Assembly: GCA_963576475.1 (NCBI GenBank)
Contig: OY754981.1
Location: 33,022,132-33,086,131 of the forward strand
DNA from: Molanna angustata
Lineage: Eukaryota > Arthropoda > Insecta > Trichoptera > Molannidae
Reading direction: 5' to 3'
DNA length: 64,000 bases
Position numbers and translations under genes: made by a program. Below the pieces are notes generated by a model that was given only the letters and a program-made list of their open reading frames with translations, was not told the origin of the DNA and ran no database searches. Below, piece by piece: positions 25,108 through 36,839 of this stretch (position 1 is the stretch's first letter; every line of letters starts with the position of its first letter).

Positions 25108-25589
25108 TATTTATCTTATTTTATTGTTCAATATACCTGTATATTTCCTTGAAGTTGTAAATAAATTAAATTTAAATACACTTAAAGTAAAACGCCTTGA
25201 TTAACGCAAAGTGTACAACACACGTTTGTGAAGAATCGGCTTATTCATTTAATTCTTGAAACTTTGCGTGAGCAACTCTGTAGAAGTTCATTTAAAAAAA
25301 TATATATACCTATAACAAACTTTGTAATACTTCTACTTTACAACTTGCGAATAAGTTATAGCGCTTTCGAGCTTGCGCTCATCATCAATGACTTTTTATA
25401 ACTAACTTTTATTTTTATTTATTTTATTTTATTAATAATGCATATAAAAAAGTACATTTTTTTTACCAGCGCCTGCCTCACTAGGATTCCATCCCGTGCT
25501 GAAGAGGGCGCTTTACAAAAAAATAATAGTAAAACTTAAAAAAATAATAATAATAAGAAGAAAAAAATATATATAAACAAAAAATAACC

Positions 25590-26440
25590 TAATAATAAAC
25601 AATAATAAAAAGATAATACAAAAATAATAATGCAATATAACTTATTCATCACTGACTGCATTATACAACAATAATATATAATAACAATACTATAATAATA
25701 AAAAGATAATACAAAAATAATAATGCAATATAACTTATTCATCACTGACTGCATTATACAACAATAATATATAATAACAATACTATAATAATAAAAAGAT
25801 AATACAAAAATAATAATGCAATATAACTTATTTATCACTGACTGCATTATACAACAATAATATATAATAACAATACTATAATAATGAAAAGATAATACAA
25901 AAATAATAATGCAATATAACTTATTCATCACTGACTGCATTATACAACAATAATATATAATAACAATACTATAATAATAAAAAGATAATACAAAAATAAT
26001 AATGCAATATAACTTATTCATCACTGACTGCATTATACAACAATAATATATAATAACAATACTATAATAATAAAAAGATAATACAAAAATAATAATGCAA
26101 TATAACTTATTCATCACTGACTTCAATATACAACAATAATATATAATAACAATACTATAATAATAAAAAGATAATACAAAAATATTAATGCAATATAACT
26201 TATTCATCACTGACTGCATTATACAACAATAATATATAATAACAATACTATAATAATAAAAAGATAATACAAAAATAATAATGCAATATAACTTATTTAT
26301 CACTGACTGCATTATACAACAATAATATATAATAACAATACTATAATAATAAAAAGATAATACAAAAATAATAATGCAATATAACTTATTCATCACTGAC
26401 TGCATTACACAACAATAATATATAATAACAATACTAAAAT
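25590..26440. repeat. 93 bp minisatellite, about 9 copies
   Basis: GACTGCATTATACAACAATA recurs from 25654 to 26398 at exact 93-base spacing, nine times, with few substitutions and no indels. Because 93 is a multiple of 3, the minus strand has a 289-residue open frame of repeated 31-residue units; it is a by-product of the period, not a gene. Confidence 0.95.
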
Positions 26441-26644
26441 AATAAAAAAAATATAATAATACAATAACAATACACTTAATATAAAAATGACAGCAATAAC
26501 AACAATAAAACAGATAAGTTCAAACAAACCCAAACAAGAACCATGGTCCACAGTACTTATACAGCTTATGTACATGAAAACATTATATAATGATGTGAGA
26601 TAGAGAGCTGTCGATATCAATTTTGTTACTGAGCATCCACATTG

Positions 26645-27014
26645 TTATTTTTTTTTTAATAATTTATATGTATTGATGTTCTTGATATCTAAAGGTAATC
26701 TGTTAAACATTAGTGGTGCAAGAAAACCAAATTGGTGCTGTGATAGGATTATATTGACTAATGGTATCTGGCAATTGGGAATGACTGAGGTTCGTGACAT
26801 GTATGTAGACTTGTTGAGATATTAGTACATTTGTGTATTTGAATTTACAATATGAAACTGCATGTTTAGCAAACAGTTGACGGATTTTGAGTACATTATA
26901 CTCCTCGAAGAGACGGTCGGATGGAAATCTAATCGGATAATGGTTAATTATTTTTATTATAAACTTTTGGGCAATGTGTACCTTTTCAATAAAAGCTTTA
27001 GCACATCCACCCCA
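26645..27014 (-). pseudogene. Non-LTR RT C-terminal fragment
   Basis: Reads VWGGCAKAFIEKVHIAQKFI and then FEEYNVLKIRQLFAKHAVSY, the C-terminal signature found after the RT domain in Jockey-type LINEs. A frameshift then moves to the frame with FLAPLMFNRLPLDIKNINTY, ending at a stop at 26645-26647. Upstream RT domains are missing, so it is a dead, 5'-truncated copy. Its 3' UTR hosts the 93 bp array. Confidence 0.75.
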
Positions 27015-27048
27015 GACTAAACTTAAAAACTAAAAACAAACAACTTAA

Positions 27049-27459
27049 CTACTGTGGAAGAGGCGAAGGTAATGGAAGGGGGTGGGGTTGGGGGGTGTTG
27101 GTGACAGTAGGTTGGGCTAATAATTTTAGAAGGGGATAATTCACTGCCCGGTATTGTATGTTAAGGATTTGATTTTTTGTTACTCTATTAATTTCAATTC
27201 TCTCCAATGTGTCTAATTTCTTTCCTTTTCTACATTTATGAATTATTTCCACATCTTCATAATTGAATGTATGTCCCGTTAATCTGGAATGGTAAGCCAT
27301 GTCTGAATTAATGGAAATGTTTTTAATAGCATTGATGTGTTCTTTTACTCTTGTTTTGATTTTTCTGCCATTCTGTCCGATGTACCTATTGTTGTTACAA
27401 TTATGGCAATTGATTTTATAAATGCCACTATTGTTCAACGAAGTTATTTTTATTTTATT
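27049..27459 (-). pseudogene. Penelope-like GIY-YIG endonuclease fragment
   Basis: In a 160-residue frame starting at 27531, residues from about 25 onward show a GIY-YIG nuclease: GIY at 36-38, YIG at 50-52, R61, H65 and a downstream E110 in KLDTLERIEINR. The insertion C42-x2-C45 with later H81 and H87 is the CCHH zinc motif typical of Penelope-like retroelements. The first 24 residues come from an adjacent 3'-tail module with an ATT run, not from the nuclease. No RT domain lies upstream, so this is a truncated copy. The nuclease frame itself is not broken. Confidence 0.8.
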
Positions 27460-27535
27460 ATTCAATATAATAATAATAATAATAATTTGTATAGCGCCGT
27501 TTAATGATTCAAGATCATTCCAAGGGCGCAAATAT
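27460..27535 (-). repeat. Retroelement 3'-tail module (minus) with (ATT)n
   Basis: On the minus strand GCGCCCTTGGAATGATCTTG, then ATTAAACGGCGCTATACAAA and an ATT run. Nearly the same as 46347-46393 on the + strand. Confidence 0.6.
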
Positions 27536-27625
27536 GTATTTATTGATACTATTGTCTTTAAAGAAAATCTCTAATCAATTTATTTGTTTAATGAGATAGG
27601 TACAGTGAAATTGATTAGCCAATAC

Positions 27626-28144
27626 ATTTTATTTTATTTTATTTTATTTGGAAACATAACAGCTTTTGTATATAAAATATAATACAGTTAAAAATTTATT
27701 AATAAGAAGCCTATTATAATGTTTCACAGAGTTACAAATACATTTACGTCTAATTTATGAGAATATTGATCATGAAGGGTTTGTTTAGGAATAGGGTATG
27801 GTTAGGAAACTGGGAATTGAGGAATGAAATGGGAGAAGGAAGAGAGGGAAAGGACAGTTTCCCTAACCGATGCTTGTAGGCGCATTAAGAATTTGCTTAA
27901 ATGCTTGTATGGATAGATTAAATAGATCTGGCTGGGGGCTAAGATTATTATAGTAATTACAGCAGCGGTTGATAAAACTGTTGTGATCGTAATTAGTTCT
28001 TGACAAAGGTGTGTAGAATAGATTATGGTGACGCGATGTTCTAGAAGGGCAGTATACATAAATAATATGTGTTATGTCAATTCTCCATTTAGAGTGCCCG
28101 CTGCATGATCTTATCATAATATTATGTATAATAAATAAAAACAA
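27626..28144 (-). pseudogene. Non-LTR RT C-terminal fragment with 3' UTR and A-rich tail
   Basis: About 28100-27880 reads as the tail of a Jockey-like ORF2 (LFYTPLSRTNYDHNSFINRC, NLSPQPDLFNLSIQAFKQIL), comparable to the C-terminus of the RT ORF at 19975 (PTSRTNIRKNSTITRICSQY). A short UTR and an AAAAT-type tail at 27626-27648 follow. 5'-truncated and dead. Confidence 0.6.
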
Positions 28145-28439
28145 TTAAGTACATATGTACCTACATATAGAACAGTGACTAGACGTGAAATACTTACATA
28201 AACAAAGACAAAACACGATGTATGTCATTCAGTATAGAATTGAGACGACATCCCAAATAAATAATTAACAAAATAAACTTCTAGACTCAACTAAAAAAAT
28301 GTAAAGCATACACGAATTCCTCAAAACAATGCTTAAGCTAGCCACTGTCAAGAATTCTAAGTTGTATTTAAATATTTGGGTATACTAGTTGCATGTTATT
28401 CATGAAATCCAACTATCGATGGCGATGGTATGTATAATC

Positions 28440-28680
28440 AATAAAATATCGCCATTTTATTTTATTTCATCTCGGGCAACTAACAGGTACTATGTCAAAT
28501 AATTATTTAACACGCACCCAATAACAAGTTGCCACATTGTGGAGACTTACGATATTTATCGTCTCACAGATCCAGACTGAAAACACAATTTTAAAAAATG
28601 TGTCTCCACCGGGAATCGAACCCGGGACCCTTGGATCAGCAGTCAGATATCTAACCAACTGAGCCACGAAGGACGACAAA
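28440..28680 (-). mobile_element. SINE C, full-length-like copy with tRNA head
   Basis: On the minus strand it begins with a Pol III promoter: A box TGGCTCAGTTGG and B box GGTTCGATTCC. The body follows (CAGTCTGGATCTGTGAGACG, ATGTGGCAACTTGTTATTGG), ending near an A/T-rich tail at about 28445. Acceptor arms do not pair, so it is a SINE head and not a tRNA gene. Body copies are at 32545 and 44085 (+), 45816 (+) and a decayed one at about 19100 (minus). Confidence 0.75.
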
Positions 28681-29139
28681 TTTATATCTAATAAAAGATT
28701 TTTGTTATGGACCGTTCTATATACATATTAACAGACTGTGCACTCCCAAGTACCTATACAACACAACGCGGAAACATTTTTTGCAAGATTTATTTTACGG
28801 TTAAAAAGTTTTTTTTTCCGTTTGTTGGTTATTTTAATGCGACTGTAACGACTACAGAAATGTGGGGTCTTGTAACAAAAGAAATCCTAAAATCTGAGAA
28901 CAATCGTAATGGTCTATTTAGGGCTTATTGTGGAATTCAAATAACACTACAAATAAAAGAATTGTCCCTAAATCAATTTGGAGGGAAATTTGCGAAAGTA
29001 ACATTATTATTAGATCTATATGAAATTGCAAAAATAACAATATTATTAGAAAAAAAAACTAATAATAATAACATGATTATTAGTATTTTCAATATTGCGA
29101 ATTATTCGTTGAAGTTTGTAAAGTCATTGGACTTCTTCT

Positions 29140-29612
29140 TCTTGAATGAATGCCTCGAGCAAGTCGACGAGTATGTTTATCTAGGAAGTGTGTTCCAAAG
29201 GAATGGACGGCCTGTTAAGGATATCGAAAGAAGAGTTGTGGCTTGAAACAGAGTGAATGGAGCACTAAGACCAGTTTTGAATGATCGCAACATATCAAAG
29301 GATGCCAAAGTTGCCATTGATAATGCTATCCTGACGTATGCAAGTGGAACTTGGACATGGCAGAAGTCGCACGAAATCAGAATAAATGCAGTTTAAATGA
29401 AATCGCTAAAAATAATTGGAGTACAAAATGAACACACAAGAAAAGAATGTAAGATGAAGAAAGATGTAATTGACAGAATGAAAGTTATCACATTGGGATA
29501 GTGGCCTGACATCAGCCATCATGCTGTTGTCAATTGGATGATGAGAGAACAACTCAGAATGGCCTGGAGGAAGATGGTGGAGGTTTTCTTCCAGGAGTGG
29601 ACTGGATTAAGC
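29140..29612 (+). pseudogene. RTE-like endonuclease-RT C-terminal fragment
   Basis: Reads EQVDEYVYLGSVFQRNGR, KDIERRVVA, a stop, then NRVNGALRPVL, DAKVAIDNAIL, WTWQKSHEIRINAV, a stop, MKSLKIIGVQNE. This is the well-known post-RT segment of insect endonuclease-reverse transcriptase LINEs. At least two in-frame stops; no N-terminal domains. The 28707-29139 part of the open frame is unrelated AT-rich sequence. Confidence 0.75.
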
Positions 29613-29649
29613 TGAGAACAAGAATATTTGTCGTACTAAATTTTAATTA

Positions 29650-29885
29650 TTATCATTATTTAATCGGCCATAGCCGTAAAAAATAGACACTTCCTTCACC
29701 GTACACAAGTGGCGAGATTATTGTCATATGGAATTTTCTTTCCAGCAAACCAGTGTTTCCAGCCCAGAATAGCAAAAATTGTACGAGAAATGAATATAAA
29801 TAAATTTTCCTCTGGTAGGAATCGAATCCAGGACGCCCGCATAGAAGCCAGACATTTTTAACTATTTCATGACTGAAGTTTTGTA
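29650..29885 (-). mobile_element. SINE A copy
   Basis: On the minus strand: GCGGGCGTCCTGGATTCGAT (B box), then the body (CTGGGCTGGAAACACTGGTT) and the tail GACAATAATCTCGCCACTTG. It matches the fuller copy at 47692-47890. The A-box end is eroded. Confidence 0.75.
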
Positions 29886-30139
29886 GATAGGATCTATTTT
29901 TCAATTCATCAGAATATATTATATTGTATTATTTGGGTTCTGATATATGATGTGCATTTTTTTACTCTTTGAATGAACATATTATGATATTTAATATGAC
30001 GAGAGACGGAAACATTGTAAGTTTATAGCACTATTATTATTTGAAGGCAATGAAAATATTTTCGGTTGATTGAATTGAATTAACCTAATAAAGTAACCTT
30101 CCGTCAAACCCATGAATATAAATAGCAATCACAGTGAAG

Positions 30140-30638
30140 GGTCAAAAATAGTGACGAGCAAAAGTCTTGCAAATGTCGCTGCACAACCAAGACTAGGCCT
30201 TGCAAGACCAAGACTAGGCTTGTAAGAGGAATATACCATCAGGGAGACGCTTAACATTGAGATCATCAGAATCACGCAATACTGATTATATAAAGGAATT
30301 GGATAGAACCAGTAAAACGGCTTACTTCGATCGTGGTTTCGGTGTAAACGGACCTATCGAATGGAATAAATTGCCTTCTTAAATCCGTGGAGAGCAGAGA
30401 TTTGGGGCTTTTAGTTAATCGCTTGAGACTTCTTTGTTTTGCAAAGCCAACAAATGAGGAAATTGCCATTGGAATGGTCTTTTACCATAAAATGACTCTA
30501 TAATAATTTGATAATTATTTTTCATTTGCAAAACTGTGAATGCAAGATTAAGATCAAGACTTGATCGAATATGCAAGACCAAGACCATCCCGGTCTTGAT
30601 CTTGGTCTTGCATTTGCTCATCACTATTCAAAACGACC
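30140..30638. mobile_element. Foldback/MITE-like element with CAAGACC-rich arms
   Basis: Left end GGTCAAAAATAGTGACGAGC is an imperfect inverted match to the right end (TGCTCATCACTATTCAAAAC and GACC). Both arms lead into degenerate CAAGACCAAGAC repeats. The 300-base centre has no coding sense. A non-autonomous DNA element is likely; target duplication not evident. Confidence 0.6.
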
Positions 30639-31348
30639 ATATCAACCACGGAATAAATGCCAAATTTATAACTTCTATAAGAAAAACTTTTATTTTAGTT
30701 TATGTTATATGGTAGGTAATTGTGATACCTGCCTATTACATTTATAGTTAAGTAAAAACCGAAATTTATAATATTTCACTCATTAAACATGTGTCATATT
30801 ACTTGCCGATAAAAAAGTATACAGGGCTAATAGAATCAAAGTTGATAGAAACTCAATACCGGCTTTAGAGTTAGGGCTAATTTACAAAAGTTGTGTTGAT
30901 GTTATTCGTGGATTTTTATGATAACAACAATAATTATTACAACAGTCTTGACCTCCAATCGGATATATTTAAGTCAACACAGACATCGATGAAACGTCAA
31001 TTACGCGCAGTTATTGGTAATATTATTGGTTAAAAATCAAACCTATCTTCCTTCAACCTTCATACTTTCCTTATCAACGCTTTTCTATATCCATTACCTT
31101 TCTCTTTCCCCCTCATACACTCACCATGATACAATAACTCAACTACGCAAAATCAATAATATATTATAATGTAATTATGTAAGTCTTCATAATTGGCTCA
31201 TTTTCGTATACTTATTTTTTTTTTTTTTTTTTTCGTTATCACACGACAGCTGCTGCCAATTATGGTGTGATGTGCGGTTCGATGACGGATAATTAAACAT
31301 AAAAAATTGTTTAGCTGATAAGTTTCCAAACAAATAAAAATAAATAAA

Positions 31349-31568
31349 AAATGAATAAATAAATAACTTTGTATTTTTCCACAATTTTTTATACTAACGA
31401 CCGAACGTTTTCGCCAAGGTGACTTGGCATTTTCAAGGTCCAAAATAAACTCTTTTCAAAAAAAAAAGTTTCTTTTGGACCTTGAAAATGCCAAGTCACC
31501 TTGGCGAAAACGTTCGGTCGTTAGTATAAAAACTGTGGAAAAATACAAAGTTATTTATTTATTCATTT
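31349..31568. mobile_element. 220 bp foldback element, about 95 bp arms
   Basis: Arms 31349-31445 and 31474-31568 are near-perfect inverted copies around a 28-base A-rich centre. Each arm carries CTTGAAAATGCCAAG and GGCGAAAACGTTCGG on one strand, the same module as the foldback at 11879. Arms end in AAATGAATAAATAAATAACT. Not coding. Confidence 0.85.
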
Positions 31569-32540
31569 AAAATGGATTTCCATTCTGTAAACACAAAAAC
31601 TCTAGAATCAGAAATAAAAAATAAAAATGGTTGGTTGGTTGTGACATTTCTTTTTCAATTGATCCCTTTTTTATCCTCAATTGAGAATGTTGGTAAACGA
31701 AAGCAACACAAACGATTAATAGTAATTGCTCAAGATTATTTGATCTGCATTACTAATGGGATCGGTATATATTAGGTATGTTAAAAGATTTTTTTTGAAA
31801 ATATTAGTCAAAACTGTTTCTTTCCTAACACTTTTTCGAAATACATTTTTAAATTAATCATAGGTGTATGAACTGAAACAAGTTTGCCTAAAATTTCCCA
31901 AGTAATTATCCGGAACTATTGAGAGTTTGACGGAAAAGAACGATTAGCTACTGTCTATATTAACACACGATATGGTGGCAGTACTTCCAAGAGATGTATT
32001 TTGACGCATGGATATTGAAAAATATAATAAAACAATGCAACGGATATCGATTTCACTTTGAAGTATTCGACGTTGAAGAGGACGCGTATTTTAAATAAAA
32101 TCCCCCGAGAGCCCCAAATATTTCACCTTGCGGATAGTACGTGAACGTTTTATTCATCAGTAGCAGTGCCAAAATCTCAGACAACATCGGCAATGTACTG
32201 TCAGATCGAAACCAACAACCCGAAATCCTAAACTAACTAAATATATCCAAAAAAGGAGGAAGAATGGACCGCTTAAATATAAGCAATGTCCCAACTCTTG
32301 GGAGAGATTTCCCTCTTAGTGGCCAGATATATGAACATACAACTGTACCCTATACTACCGTAGCCAACCCTACTTATCCAAATCCTTTCTTACGCCAATT
32401 CTTTTTACTGTTCATTTCCAGTACAATTCTAACGCAATACCTCTGAATATTCATAGATAACAACTAATAATTTGAATATATGAAATTTTTTTTTTATGAA
32501 GATGCAAATGAATCTTAGTAAAACAATTGAAGTACCTACG
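31569..32540. other. AT-rich DNA without recognised genes
   Basis: A 67-residue frame at 31572-31775 and shorter ones match nothing I know. No element ends seen. Confidence 0.5.
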
Positions 32541-32544
32541 CATG

Positions 32545-32655
32545 TAGACATAGTTTCAGTCTGGATCTGTGAGATGAGTAGTATCGTAAGTCAGCAGATT
32601 GTTGCAACTTGTTATGGAGTGTGTTTTTAATTAATATTTTACATACATAGTACCT
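32545..32655 (+). repeat. SINE C body fragment
   Basis: TTTCAGTCTGGATCTGTGAG, then ATCGTAAGTC, TTGCAACTTGTTATGG and ACATAGTACCTG, in the same order as the SINE C copy at 28440. tRNA head absent. Confidence 0.65.
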
Positions 32656-33300
32656 GACTTTCTGCGTGTTATGATAACATAATTAAGTACAAAGCGTTTT
32701 TCTTTCATGTTGTGATTTCTTTGTGTATATAACATATTATGCACTAATACGTAAACAATAAGTTGGCTCTGTAAATATACAAAAGTTTTATTGATACAAC
32801 GTAAAAAGTATTTTCATAGTAAAAGTAAGTACTTAGTAGTAAAAATTTAGACTGAGAATTTTTTTTTCTAAATTCTACATGAGTAAAATTATGCTATATT
32901 AATGCTGTGTCTACTGATTTTTTTTATTCTGGATCGAGTATATCTGATTTTTTTAATGTAAATAAGCAATGATTATATTTCTTCTTAAATGTTGTACCAT
33001 TTCTGTTTATATGTATATATGTACCTACCTATCATATAACCTGTAATTCTCAATAATTTCTATAGTGTTTCCGTTTGTTGCCGATGTATGTCGATATTGT
33101 ATTAAAGTTTTTTTACTATCTTTATTTTGTTTATCTCTATTTTGTTTTACTTTTACAAATTTTAATTTATATTTTTTATTCTTATAAAAGGCCTAGAGCC
33201 GTATAAATAAATAAAATAAATAAAATTGACCATATAACGTTGCCTTCAACTATCTAATATCCCACCATATTTATGCTTTGTATCTAAACATTTAAATGCA

Positions 33301-33410
33301 TCACGGCATATCCCAATAATGTGGGGTAACCAGCGACAGGTGTAAGGGATACATTACCTTATAAAAAGAACCATGACATATGCGTGTATCCACACACACA
33401 CACACACACC
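33301..33410 (-). repeat. Interspersed repeat, inverted copy of 12640-12775
   Basis: Reverse complement contains TTTTTATAAGGTAA, ACCTGTCGCTGGTTACCC and GGGATATGCCG, in the order seen at 12640. A short (CA)n at 33390-33408 marks one edge. Confidence 0.55.
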
Positions 33411-33641
33411 AGTCTGTTTCACCTAATGGGTGGTCAACCTCGTCGCTGAACTTTGTGAGATAGTATTTTTTGCCTGTTGTATTTTCAATTACCGGGCTCT
33501 TTAAGGGACACCAGAAAAAGATCATAATAGAAAATAGTGGAGGTTCTTTTCTATCCAGGTGTTCACAGCAAAAGATATCTATGCATTTCATGGCAATAAA
33601 CTCAATAAAAAAGAATAGATATATATATTTTTTTAATAAAA

Positions 33642-33801
33642 TGAATATTTCCTTGTTAAACAAGTACATGGACATCTCTACATTCCCTTAATTAAGCATA
33701 AATGCTTGTGCTATAGGTGAACGAAATCGGTCAAGGCAGGATTCGAACTCACGACCAATGGATTACTAGCCCAGCGCGCTAACCACTCTACCATCGACCC
33801 A
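33642..33801 (-). mobile_element. SINE B copy (tRNA-derived)
   Basis: On the minus strand: ATGGGTCGATGGTAGAGTGG (A box region), anticodon-like loop CTAGTAA, B box GAGTTCGAATCCTG, then GACCGATTTCGTTCACCTAT and AGCATTTATGCTTAATTAAG. GGTCGA and TTGACC/TCGACC can pair as an acceptor stem. The loop fits a Thr(AGU)-type ancestor. Other copies are at 35570, 37978, 42806, 49225 and 63645. Confidence 0.85.
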
Positions 33802-33893
33802 TATAAATAAAAATGTTATCCGTTTAATTTATTTTTCAGGTCATTTGTATAAACTTTAAGCCTTTACTAACCTAAGTTTTGTTTAATTTATTG

Positions 33894-33950
33894 TAAAGCG
33901 CCCTCGAGGTGAGTTTTTCACGAAAACGGTGTTTTATAAATAATCCATAA
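33894..33950 (+). repeat. Retroelement 3'-tail module
   Basis: AAAGCGCCCTCGAGGTGAG, short loop, AAACGGTGTTTTATAAATAA. Same family as 17821, 27460 and 46347. Confidence 0.55.
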
Positions 33951-34661
33951 AAATTCCAGTGTATTTTTTCTCTCTTGATTACTTTGTAAAATTATCAAGG
34001 TGCTTTCCCGTACAAATTGAGTTTTTTTTTTATTTTTGCTTGAATAACATAATATGCATATATGCATTCAAGTATGCTCTATATATGCATGCATATACTC
34101 TATACAAGCATTCAGGTATGCATCGGATTATCAACCTTTCAAAAAGAAAAAAAGTGTAGTTTTTTTTACTAATTTTGTTTGTCACCAACAACATAGCTCG
34201 TATCATAGTTTTTATTTTATCTTAGAAAGCTATTTATTTTACATGTTATTATTTGTATAAAAGTTGAGCCAAAAATGTATTCTTATATTTAATTTAATGA
34301 TGATAACTAATTTATTGATTACATACCTAGTTGAAAAATTAAAAAAAAATCAAGTTTAAAATATTTTTATTTCTCTAAACGATTCGATACATAAAACTTT
34401 CAAACTATGAAACGCGTCTTTCGAATAGTCACAAATGTTTTCCCGATAGTCAACATGAGAGGGAGTGAGCCTCAACGGTTGTTATTTATAACAAGCAAGA
34501 GAACTTTCCAGAAAACTACTTAAGATTGTGTTTAGAAATCCAAGGGTCTGACCCTTACAGCGAGAAGTTACTTACACCGATGACCAGCACTAAACATATT
34601 CGACAGTATTTTATTTTGTATCGATTCTTCAATAACTAACAAAAACAACAGATATCATGAT

Positions 34662-34805
34662 GACATATAACGCTAAATCTAGTGACTGAAAACATTATAC
34701 ATTAAAACCGCCTAATACACTATGAAATTACGTGTTAGTAAGGGTAACTATACTTATAGGCATATAACGCTAAACCTTGTGACTGAAAACATGATAATAA
34801 ATAAG
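34662..34805. repeat. Two-copy direct repeat, about 98 bp apart
   Basis: CATATAACGCTAAA followed by GTGACTGAAAACAT occurs at about 34664 and 34760. Confidence 0.6.
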
Positions 34806-34959
34806 AAAAAATGTATTAATATATAAGGGTTTTAATAAAGATCGGAAACCAAACATTTGTTATTTTTTTCATTTTAGAAATAAACCTGACTTAAAATGAA
34901 AAAAAAGGTTTCAAAAAGGAAATTTTCAAAAAAGTTTATATCATGTATTTCCAGAATGA

Positions 34960-35213
34960 GATTACTGTTCAATTGCCTCCCATCTGTATAGAATTAGGGT
35001 TTTAAGAAGTCCTCTTTGTCAGTGTGGTGAGGAGGATGAAACAATTAATCACGTATTTCTTAACTGTAAAAACAATTCCAATTTCAGAAGTATAGATTAC
35101 CTACTCATCAAAATTATTCATCAATCTCCACTTTATATCCAACATCTTTCATCTCTCCGAAATTCATCATCTTTCATCTTGTATTATCTGTCATTTCAAA
35201 ATTCATATTATTA
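34960..35213 (+). pseudogene. Non-LTR RT C-terminal zinc-knuckle fragment
   Basis: An 84-codon open stretch reading SIASHLYRIRVLRSPLCQCG, then EEDETINHVFLNC. This is the C-x-C ... H ... C knuckle found at the C-terminus of Jockey/I/R1-type ORF2 proteins. The RT domain is absent upstream and a stop precedes the stretch, so it is a fragment. Confidence 0.7.
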
Positions 35214-35569
35214 AATAATTGAAACGTATAATCACAAGTAACTTTCCTTATAAACAGTAAACATTAAATTGGCATAAAGCACTCTTTTCAGGGTGAATTG
35301 TCTAGTAAAAGAAATGAAGAAACTTTATTGATTTATGTACGTTAATTTTAAGCACATAAAATATTTATTTATCTACGATATTTGTTTATGAAGTAGGTAA
35401 TCTTAAAAAATGTTGTAACAAAAGATATTTTTAATTCTTTTCAATGGGAATTTATGCCAAATTTTTAAATTGTGTAATTCACTACAGAATTTTTTTTTTG
35501 TTATTTTTTTATAGGATGAAAACGTCCTTTTAACAATTGCATAAACATCCTCGTTAATTCCCTAAATTC

Positions 35570-35677
35570 AGCATAAATTCTTGTTCTATAGATGAACGTA
35601 ATCGGTTGTGGATGGATTCGAACTCGCGACCACTGGATTACTAATCCATCGCGTTAACTGCTCTACCACCACCCATG
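35570..35677 (-). mobile_element. SINE B copy, diverged
   Basis: Minus strand: GGTGGTAGAGCAGTTAACGC, loop TTAGTAA, GAGTTCGAATCCATCCACAA, CCGATTACGTTCATCTATAG. 3' part shortened. Confidence 0.75.
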
Positions 35678-35699
35678 TAACATCGCCACCATTATTTAT

Positions 35700-36835
35700 T
35701 GAAAAAATTGATTTCAAAATACAATGTTCTGATGTATGTGCCCTCTATAGGATGGTTTTACTAAATGTTGTATCTTAGGAAATTTAAAAAAATCCTATTT
35801 CTTTTCATATTCTGTAGACATAGTTCCAGATATAGTAATCGGCAAACATCTTGTAAAATTACATTGGCTACCTATGTAGATCACATTTACCTATCTTGTA
35901 CGTGTTACAGTCTCAAATTATTGTCTATGTTGGCTATTGGGGTCGGCTCTTTTCATCATATCTATAACTTTATTGCAAATATTTTTTTATCATATCATTC
36001 TTAATTGAAGCAGTTTTAATCAAACTTCCATAAGCAAATAAATAATATATCACCATTGTAATACGTAATTTGCTAAATTTGCTAATTTTTTTATTTGTCA
36101 GAAAAATAGTTTTCAATGTTGTGTGTTAACTAAATATTATTTATATAAAAAATGAATGCTACAATGAAAATTAATTTTATATGTTTTTACATGCTGGTCT
36201 CGGTAAATTTGTTCAATAGCGATTTTAATAATAAAATGAATGCATTATATTATTTTTATATGTAAATGTGGTCACACTCACACAACATAGTACCTATGTA
36301 CTTTGAAAAAATGGATATAAGTTCGATCTAGACAAATTTTAAAGATAAATTTATAACAGCGTAGTAAATTTATTAAAGATAAATTTATGTACCCAAGGAA
36401 TATTTAAACAGTGCAACTTAAGTTACTATAAGTCTTGTTTAAAATAGCAGGAAGCAATCGTTCGAGTAACGAGGTTATAAAAGTGAGAAATAAACGCTTT
36501 GCAAAACTCTATTAATTAGGTCGAATTTCCTTCGGGGAGCATTGTCAATTAGTGAAGGTGAACATCTCTTTTTGATGAAACTGTACTGTTTTCATGCACT
36601 TTGAAGAGTATGATTTACCAAAAAATGACCTGGTTAAGTCTCCGGGGAACACTAACAATTTCCGTCGCAATATTTGCTGAAAAAATATGAAAATTTTAAT
36701 TTAACTTTACCCATATCCATTGTACTCTGTGTGTAAACAAAGCTAGTTAAATTGACAATGACAATGTGAATTCTGCTGCACAAATATATTATATTCTTAC
36801 GTATTTATTCTTTTTTATGACAATTTCTAAATATT
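35700..36835. other. AT-rich DNA without recognised genes
   Basis: A 79-residue frame at 35765-36004 has no recognisable features. No repeat identified. Confidence 0.5.
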
Positions 36836-36839
36836 TGAA

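Larger units (their letters stand above)
25404..27020 (-). mobile_element. 5'-truncated non-LTR element with expanded 3' UTR
   Basis: Minus-strand remnant: RT C-terminal coding sequence (27014-26645), a 3' UTR containing a 93 bp minisatellite (25590-26440), a GC-rich segment at 25465-25512 (GCGCCCTC, GGAATCCTAGTGAGG), and an A-rich AAATAA-type tail at 25404-25438. Truncated at the 5' end next to a Penelope-like fragment. Confidence 0.65.

Noticed and set aside
25536..26405. 289-residue hydrophobic repeat protein on the minus strand
   Set aside because: Open only because the 93 bp period is a multiple of 3; it lies in a LINE 3' UTR.
28590..28680. tRNA gene
   Set aside because: A and B boxes are present but acceptor and anticodon arms do not pair, and a SINE body follows. 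The same holds for SINE A; SINE B folds better but is followed by a repeated body in six copies.
28707..29246. 179-residue gene
   Set aside because: Only the last about 35 residues are recognisable, and they are a LINE fragment interrupted by stops just downstream.
33301..33675. 124-residue minus-strand frame
   Set aside because: Starts inside the SINE B tail region and ends in an interspersed repeat; chance open frame.
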